A stretch of DNA of 64,000 bases, taken from the NCBI RefSeq assembly GCF_003710815.1, contig NZ_RHHP01000017.1, forward strand, positions 1 through 64,000, written 5' to 3'. The notes beneath the pieces are model-generated. The model was not told the DNA's origin and made no database searches. It worked only from the letters and a program-made list of their open reading frames with translations. Below, piece by piece: positions 59,705 to 64,000 of the stretch (position 1 is the stretch's first letter; the number at the start of each line of letters is the position of its first letter). The position numbers and the translations under genes were made by a program. Origin of the DNA: Brevibacillus centrosporus. Lineage in GTDB: Bacteria; Bacillota; Bacilli; Brevibacillales; Brevibacillaceae.

Positions 59705-60601
59705 ATGGGGACATGGCAGCAAGTCATCCAGGAAACATTGATCGACGCTCCAGGCGTGTTTGGCGTGGCAGCCACACATCTGGAAACAGGGGAGACAGCG
59801 GGAAATCTCGAGAATGAGCTTTTTCAGCTGGCAAGCGCCTTCAAAATTCCGATTCTCGTCACGCTCATGCGCGATGTAGAAGCGGGAAAGATCACACTCG
59901 ACCAGCGCGTGACATTGAAATGGGAGGAGCGCGTACCTGGCTCAGGTATTCTACAGGAGCTGGATGCGGGAGCTGCCTTGACGGTAAAGGATCTGGCGAC
60001 GCTCATGACAATCGTCAGCGACAATTTCGCCACGGACCTCATTCTCCAATTGGTTGGGCTGGACAATGTCAATGCGCATATGCGCGAGCTGGGTTTCTCG
60101 CAAATCCATCTGCGTCACAACTGCTGGCAGCTGCTCAACCATTGCGTTGGCATGGAAGAACCTGTAGCTTCTTCAGAAGGCTTCGCTGAATTTGAACGGC
60201 GTGAGGAGACAGACGATTATGAAATTTTGCTGGATGTTTCCCAAGGCACTCTGGAAAATAACGTAGCGACTCCAGCAGAATTAAACCGTCTTTTGGTGAT
60301 GATCGGGAAGAAGGAGATTTTGACGCCCGCTTCCTGCGATTTGATGCTGGATATCCTGCGCCGTCAGCATTACAACAGTCGTTTGCCGTATTTGCTGCCG
60401 CCAGGGACCAAGGTAGCTCACAAGACAGGTACGGTAAATGAAGTCGTCAACGATGCCGGCATCATTTATTTGCCTGATAACAAAGGGGCGATCGCCGTCA
60501 CGGTTTTGTCGCGCGGGATCAAAGACAAGCAGGCAGCAGAGCTGACGATAGCCAAAGTGGCAAAAGCAGTTTATGACGTAACCGTAGGGAGCAAAGAATA
60601 A
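59705..60601 (+). CDS. Class A beta-lactamase-like serine hydrolase
   Basis: 298 residues with the three penicillin-recognition motifs: Ser44-x2-Lys47 (SAFK), Ser105-Asp-Asn (SDN) and Lys240-Thr-Gly (KTG). No signal peptide is visible, so unlike true beta-lactamases it is probably cytoplasmic. The class A Glu of the omega loop is not clear to me. A role as peptidase or esterase on imported peptides or muropeptides fits the context better than antibiotic resistance. Start ATG 59705 with TTGGAGGG. Overlaps the next gene (TAATG). Confidence 0.8.
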   Translation: MGTWQQVIQETLIDAPGVFGVAATHLETGETAGNLENELFQLASAFKIPILVTLMRDVEAGKITLDQRVTLKWEERVPGSGILQELDAGAALTVKDLATLMTIVSDNFATDLILQLVGLDNVNAHMRELGFSQIHLRHNCWQLLNHCVGMEEPVASSEGFAEFERREETDDYEILLDVSQGTLENNVATPAELNRLLVMIGKKEILTPASCDLMLDILRRQHYNSRLPYLLPPGTKVAHKTGTVNEVVNDAGIIYLPDNKGAIAVTVLSRGIKDKQAAELTIAKVAKAVYDVTVGSKE

Positions 60602-62025
60602 TGAGTCAATGGATACCTGCTTTTGAGGAATTTGCGGAGAAATTGCTAAAGGATGCGAAGGCTCCCGGAGCGGCCATCGGCATGATGCAGGATGGGGAAT
60701 GGGTGTATGAGCGTACCTTTGGCTTTCGGGATGAGGAAAAGGCGCTGCCGCTGTCGATGGACACCGTTTTCGGGATCGCGTCTGTGACGAAATCCTTCAC
60801 GTGCGTGGCGATCATGCAGCTGCAAGAGGCAGGCAAGCTATCCGTTCACGATCCGGTCGTAAAGTATTTGCCGGAGCTGACGATGGGCGAAGAGGCGTGG
60901 AGAAACAAGATGACGATTCATCACTTCATGACACATACGCCAGGCATGCCGCCACTGCCATTTCTGGATGGCGCGATGAGGCGCAGTATGGAAGCAGACC
61001 CCGCTATTCACGGTACGGAGTCTGAGCTGGAGCTGCAGAAGCTGCCTTATCTCGATACGTATGAAGAGGTGCTGCAAGCGATCTCCGGCTATGAAGGAAA
61101 ACCGCTGGGAGACCCCGGAGAGGTGTTCAGCTACAACAACGATGCCTACGGACTCTTGGGAACAATCATCGAGCGTGTAAGCGGCAAGCCTTACGAGCAG
61201 TATGTCACGGACCATATTTTGCGGCCGCTGGGAATGACTCGGACTGTGTTTGCTGTGCAGGACTTAGATGATCAGGAGGATGTAACGATCCTGTACACCA
61301 ATAAAAAGATCGAGGGTGTCAGTCAGGTAATCGCAGCCCCTTTGTGGCATGACGCTCCTGCCATGCGTGCGGCTGGGTTTCTCAAGTCGACGGTGCGCGA
61401 CCTGTTGACGTACTTGAACGTCTTTTGCTCCCAGGGTGAGGGGGCAGGCTCGAGTGTCTTGTCACCGGAAAGTGTGCAGCAGATGAAAGGCGCCTATGCT
61501 CGTGTCGACGGCTATCGTTCGTACGGGTATGGTCTGATGGTCTCTCCTGCTTTTCCAGATGGTCTCCTGATTGAGCATGGCGGCTCATTGAAGGGGATTA
61601 GCTCCCACATTTTTGCTTTGCCTGAAAAAGGGCTGAGGGGCGTTGTTTTGATCAATCTGGACGGCGTGTCGGTGAGAGAGCTCGTGATGGGACTCCTGAA
61701 TTCGCTCGCTTCCCGACCGGCAGCGGCAGAGCTATATCCGGTCGTGCCGATGCAATTGACCGAGGAAGCACAAAGGGCGTACATAGGCCGCTACGAGTCT
61801 GACGAATGGCTGAATGCGACCATTGACCAAAAGGAGGGGCAGCTGTTTATCGAAGTGGACGACGTTTCTTATCCTCTGATTCCGGTAGAAACGGACAGCT
61901 TCGTGTTCAAGAGAGGAAGCTCTGTGGTCTGGATCGACTTTTTCCGTTCTGAGTCAGGCGAGGTTCGCCGTATGAGCTATGCACTGCGCCAGCTGCAAAA
62001 GAAACAGACTGTACAACAACCGTAA
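60601..62025 (+). CDS. Class C beta-lactamase/D-aminopeptidase-like serine hydrolase
   Basis: 474 residues. Ser61-x2-Lys64 in SVTKSF, Tyr178-x-Asn in FSYNNDAYG and His326-Gly-Gly in EHGGSL are the class C/EstB/DD-peptidase motifs. A C-terminal beta-domain (about 385-470; YIGRYESDEWLNATIDQKEGQLFIEVDD) follows, as in D-aminopeptidase and related esterases. No signal peptide. Coupled to the preceding hydrolase by one-base overlap. Together they may cleave D-amino-acid peptides taken up by the cell. Ends at the terminator at 62059. Confidence 0.85.
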   Translation: MSQWIPAFEEFAEKLLKDAKAPGAAIGMMQDGEWVYERTFGFRDEEKALPLSMDTVFGIASVTKSFTCVAIMQLQEAGKLSVHDPVVKYLPELTMGEEAWRNKMTIHHFMTHTPGMPPLPFLDGAMRRSMEADPAIHGTESELELQKLPYLDTYEEVLQAISGYEGKPLGDPGEVFSYNNDAYGLLGTIIERVSGKPYEQYVTDHILRPLGMTRTVFAVQDLDDQEDVTILYTNKKIEGVSQVIAAPLWHDAPAMRAAGFLKSTVRDLLTYLNVFCSQGEGAGSSVLSPESVQQMKGAYARVDGYRSYGYGLMVSPAFPDGLLIEHGGSLKGISSHIFALPEKGLRGVVLINLDGVSVRELVMGLLNSLASRPAAAELYPVVPMQLTEEAQRAYIGRYESDEWLNATIDQKEGQLFIEVDDVSYPLIPVETDSFVFKRGSSVVWIDFFRSESGEVRRMSYALRQLQKKQTVQQP

Positions 62026-62058
62026 CCATTCAACCGAATAGGCTCCATAGAAGAAGGG

Positions 62059-62090
62059 ACAATTCGCATTTCTAGCGAATTGTTCTTTTG
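62059..62090 (+). terminator. Rho-independent terminator
   Basis: Perfect 9-bp stem ACAATTCGC / GCGAATTGT with a 7-nt loop, followed by TCTTTTGTTT, after the hydrolase pair. Confidence 0.8.
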
Positions 62091-62130
62091 TTTGCGTTTA
62101 CCAAATTTTAGAAGAAGTGAAGAGTGCCAG

Positions 62131-62316
62131 ATGAAGCCGGCAACTGCGACACCAAAGTGTTTGAAGAACCTGATGGCAGCACTGGACGCGATCGTAGACA
62201 AGCATATGGAAATCATGCTCTCCTTTGGAGAACCGATCTCGCGTTACTATCGGCAGTACGAGTATCAACAGCGAATGGGCATTCAAGGGCTTTTGACGAG
62301 GGAGCATCTTTGTTGA
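62131..62316 (+). CDS. Doubtful 61-residue open frame
   Basis: An open frame beginning MKPATATPKCLKNLMAALDAIVDKHMEIML. No good ribosome binding site and no recognised family. It runs into a histidine kinase remnant in another frame, so it may be part of the same decayed gene. The rest of the gap 62091-62486 shows no other frame of note. Confidence 0.25.
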   Translation: MKPATATPKCLKNLMAALDAIVDKHMEIMLSFGEPISRYYRQYEYQQRMGIQGLLTREHLC

Positions 62317-62371
62317 GTCCAAAGCAGGAGTGGGGACACGGGTAGATATTCACTTTCATCAAAAGCGGTAG
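62300..62371 (+). pseudogene. Remnant of a sensor histidine kinase C-terminus
   Basis: Codons from 62300 read GSIFVESKAGVGTRVDIHF followed by HQKR and a stop at 62369. This is the last strand pair of a histidine kinase ATPase domain (the GxGT element after the G2 box). Everything upstream of it in frame is gone. A short but distinctive relic. Confidence 0.5.
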
Positions 62372-62409
62372 TACGTTTTTAAATATTTTTTAAAGTGTAC
62401 AAAAAATTG

Positions 62410-62438
62410 TTGAACTGAAATGTTCGGAATAGTATGGT
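62410..62438 (+). promoter_or_regulatory. Possible sigma-A promoter for the YheO-like gene
   Basis: TTGAAC (62410-62415), 17-base spacer, TATGGT (62433-62438), 49 bases before the start codon. Confidence 0.45.
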
Positions 62439-62486
62439 TAAAGAAAATCTGCTGACAAGGAGCATACTAGAAAAAGCGAGGAAGTC

Positions 62487-63140
62487 ATGAGAAAAACACA
62501 TCCTATTCTAGCAAGCTATATCCCCGTGGTAGAAGGATTGGCGAGAACGTTCGGAGAGCATTGCGAAGTGGTTCTGCACGATCTGACAAATGATATTTCT
62601 TCGTCCATTATTGCGATACACAACGGCCACGTCAGCGGCAGGCAGATTGGTTCACCTGTCACCAATCTAGCGCTGCAATCTTTGCGCAATGCGAAGACAT
62701 CGGAAGAATCGTTTGATCTCAATTACCGGAATGACACGATCAAAGGCAGACAGATCAAATCCAGCTCGATTTACATCAAGGATGAGGACGGTACGATCAT
62801 CGGCAGCCTGTGTATCAACATCGATATGACACACCTCATGATGGCGCAGGCGGTCTTGGAATCAATGATGGTCATCGAGGACAAGCGTGGAACGCAGAGC
62901 AACGAAGAGAATTTTGCACCAACGGTCGCCATCCTCATGGAGCAAATGATTGAGGATTGCCTGAAGCGTACAGGAAAGCCGATTGCGCTGATGCAAAAAG
63001 AGGAAAAGATTCAGTTTATCCACCTGCTGGATGAGGTAGGTCTTTTTTTAATCAAGGGGGCCGTGCAGCATGTTGCTGATTTGCTGGACGTATCCAAGTT
63101 CACGATCTACAACTACCTGGACAAAAAAGATGGGAGATGA
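62487..63140 (+). CDS. YheO/DauR-like PAS-HTH transcriptional regulator
   Basis: 217 residues. N-terminal YheO-like PAS domain (1-115; HPILASYIPVVEGLARTFGEHCEVVLHDL, SSIYIKDEDGTIIGSLCINIDMT) and a C-terminal HTH (about 175-215; FLIKGAVQHVADLLDVSKFTIYNYLD). Relatives control amino acid use, for example D-arginine catabolism (DauR). Start ATG 62487 with GCGAGGAAG. Overlaps or abuts the dipeptidase gene (ATGA at 63137), so the two are co-transcribed and the regulator probably responds to a peptide-derived amino acid. Confidence 0.85.
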   Translation: MRKTHPILASYIPVVEGLARTFGEHCEVVLHDLTNDISSSIIAIHNGHVSGRQIGSPVTNLALQSLRNAKTSEESFDLNYRNDTIKGRQIKSSSIYIKDEDGTIIGSLCINIDMTHLMMAQAVLESMMVIEDKRGTQSNEENFAPTVAILMEQMIEDCLKRTGKPIALMQKEEKIQFIHLLDEVGLFLIKGAVQHVADLLDVSKFTIYNYLDKKDGR

Positions 63141-63145
63141 GCTTT

Positions 63146-64000
63146 ATGGCAGAAGTGACGAAAGAGCAGGCACGAGAGCTTCACGACCGTTTTCACGTAT
63201 TGGATGGGCATTTTGATCTGTTGATGGACGTGGAAATTCAGCGTGGCTATGGCAAGACGAAAATGATCGAGACGGAATATCTGCCGCGGTTTCAGCAGGG
63301 AGGCGTGCACTCGATCGTCGCAGCCGTGTTTGTCGAGGATGCCTTCGTACCCGAAATGAGCATGCGCAAGGCACTCAATCAGATCAGCGCCTTGCACGCA
63401 GAAGCAGCCGAATCGCCTGAACATATCGTCATTGCCAAAAGTTTGGAGGACATCCACAGGGCAAGAGCAGAGCAAAAGGTATCCTTTATCCTTTCTCTGG
63501 AAGGAGCAGAGCCGCTGCACAACGACCTGAGTCTTCTGCGCATTTACTATGAGCTTGGTGTGCGCATGATGGGACTTGTCTGGAGCCGCCGCAACTTTGC
63601 GGGAGATGGCAGCTTTTTCGCCCCGGTGAGAGAAGGGAAAAAGGGGGGCATCACAGATTTCGGGGTGCGCCTGATTGAAGAAGCAGAGAAGCTGGGGATC
63701 GTGATTGACGTGAGCCATTTGAACGACGAAGGGTTCTGGGATGTCATGGAAATATCGGAAAAGCCTGTGATAGCGTCCCATTCCAACAGCCGCGCCCTGG
63801 TGCCAACGATGCGCAATCTGACGGATGATCAAATCAAAGCAATTGCGTTGAAAGACGGACTGATCGGGTTGAACGCTTTCAGTATGTTTACAGCGAGCAC
63901 GAGTGCGGAAGCGACCATCGAGCGTTTGGTCGATCACGTCGACCATATGAGAAAGCTGGTCGGAGCACAGTATATCGGCTTGGGGCTGGATCTGTGCGAT
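63146..64000 (+). CDS. M19 (renal-type) dipeptidase, 3' end outside the window
   Basis: The frame is open from ATG 63146 (or 63137) to the window end, 285 codons. It reads VLDGHFDLLMDV (the zinc-binding HxD of family M19), FQQGGVHSIVAAVF, FILSLEGAEPL (bridging Glu), GVRMMGLVWSRRNFAGDG, VIDVSHLNDEGFWDVME and PVIASHSNSRAL (two metal His), IGLGLDLCD at the edge. Family M19 enzymes cleave dipeptides, including those with a C-terminal D-residue. Ribosome binding site GGGAG. Directly downstream of the YheO-like regulator and in a neighbourhood of peptide uptake and D-peptidase-like genes. Confidence 0.9.
   Translation, partial: MAEVTKEQARELHDRFHVLDGHFDLLMDVEIQRGYGKTKMIETEYLPRFQQGGVHSIVAAVFVEDAFVPEMSMRKALNQISALHAEAAESPEHIVIAKSLEDIHRARAEQKVSFILSLEGAEPLHNDLSLLRIYYELGVRMMGLVWSRRNFAGDGSFFAPVREGKKGGITDFGVRLIEEAEKLGIVIDVSHLNDEGFWDVMEISEKPVIASHSNSRALVPTMRNLTDDQIKAIALKDGLIGLNAFSMFTASTSAEATIERLVDHVDHMRKLVGAQYIGLGLDLCD

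Noticed and set aside
59705..62025. Antibiotic resistance call for the two beta-lactamase-like genes
   Set aside because: Neither has a signal peptide and the context is peptide uptake, so peptidase or esterase roles are more likely.
1..64000. CRISPR array, tRNA, rRNA, insertion sequence or prophage module
   Set aside because: No regular direct repeats, cloverleaf-like clusters, transposase or phage structural genes were recognised. The tail-like protein at 30075 stands alone.

Overview
The window looks like the chromosome of a low-to-mid GC, spore-former-type Firmicute, most likely Brevibacillus or a close Paenibacillaceae relative. The reasons are strong AGGAGG-type ribosome binding sites, frequent GTG and TTG starts, and families typical of that group: FusB-type EF-G-binding protein, CD3324, DUF6492, DUF2325 and DUF2292 proteins, and MocR and YheO-type regulators. 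The genus is inferred. No rRNA, tRNA, CRISPR array, transposase or prophage module was seen.

Layout. 1-6.7 kb is a decayed stretch: an MFS gene and a LysR gene fused head to head by deletion, a second LysR gene with a frameshift and a stop codon, an AraC gene and an SDR gene each missing their middle, plus intact VOC, tandem-GNAT and flavin-monooxygenase genes. 6.8-14.1 kb holds a DUF6492 protein, an XRE-cupin regulator, a YbaK-type deacylase and a copper-type set nosD-nosL-nosY-nosF plus a PepSY membrane protein, without nosZ. 14.2-22 kb holds cell-wall and housekeeping genes and a sigma-54 module in which an enhancer-binding regulator faces a secreted hydrolase. 22.3-27.7 kb is a complete dipeptide/nickel-type ABC importer operon, followed by an SDR. 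28.9-36.8 kb holds a polysaccharide deacetylase, an exported protein with a phage-tail-like end, RidA and threonine-dehydratase-like genes, a MalT-type regulator broken by an internal deletion, and CapA.

36.8-57.7 kb is the most notable part: an aromatic-ring degradation island. It encodes a two-subunit Rieske dioxygenase, a cis-dihydrodiol dehydrogenase, a type I extradiol dioxygenase and an alpha/beta hydrolase of the meta-cleavage type, which together form a biphenyl-like upper pathway. Around these sit a ThDP-dependent decarboxylase/lyase, an aldehyde dehydrogenase, an SDR lacking the usual catalytic residues, a tandem VOC protein, a dienelactone-hydrolase-like enzyme, a cupin, an aspartate-dehydrogenase-like enzyme, an MFS carrier, a taurine/nitrate-type ABC importer and two paralogous IclR regulators. 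A palindrome, TGTTTTGTATACAAAACA, or a variant of it lies just downstream of the -10 box of four promoters here and probably ties the island into one regulon.

57.9-64 kb has a consensus sigma-54 promoter in front of an oligopeptide-binding lipoprotein, then two penicillin-recognising serine hydrolases, a YheO-like regulator and an M19 dipeptidase cut by the window end. Together these suggest scavenging of peptides or cell-wall fragments.
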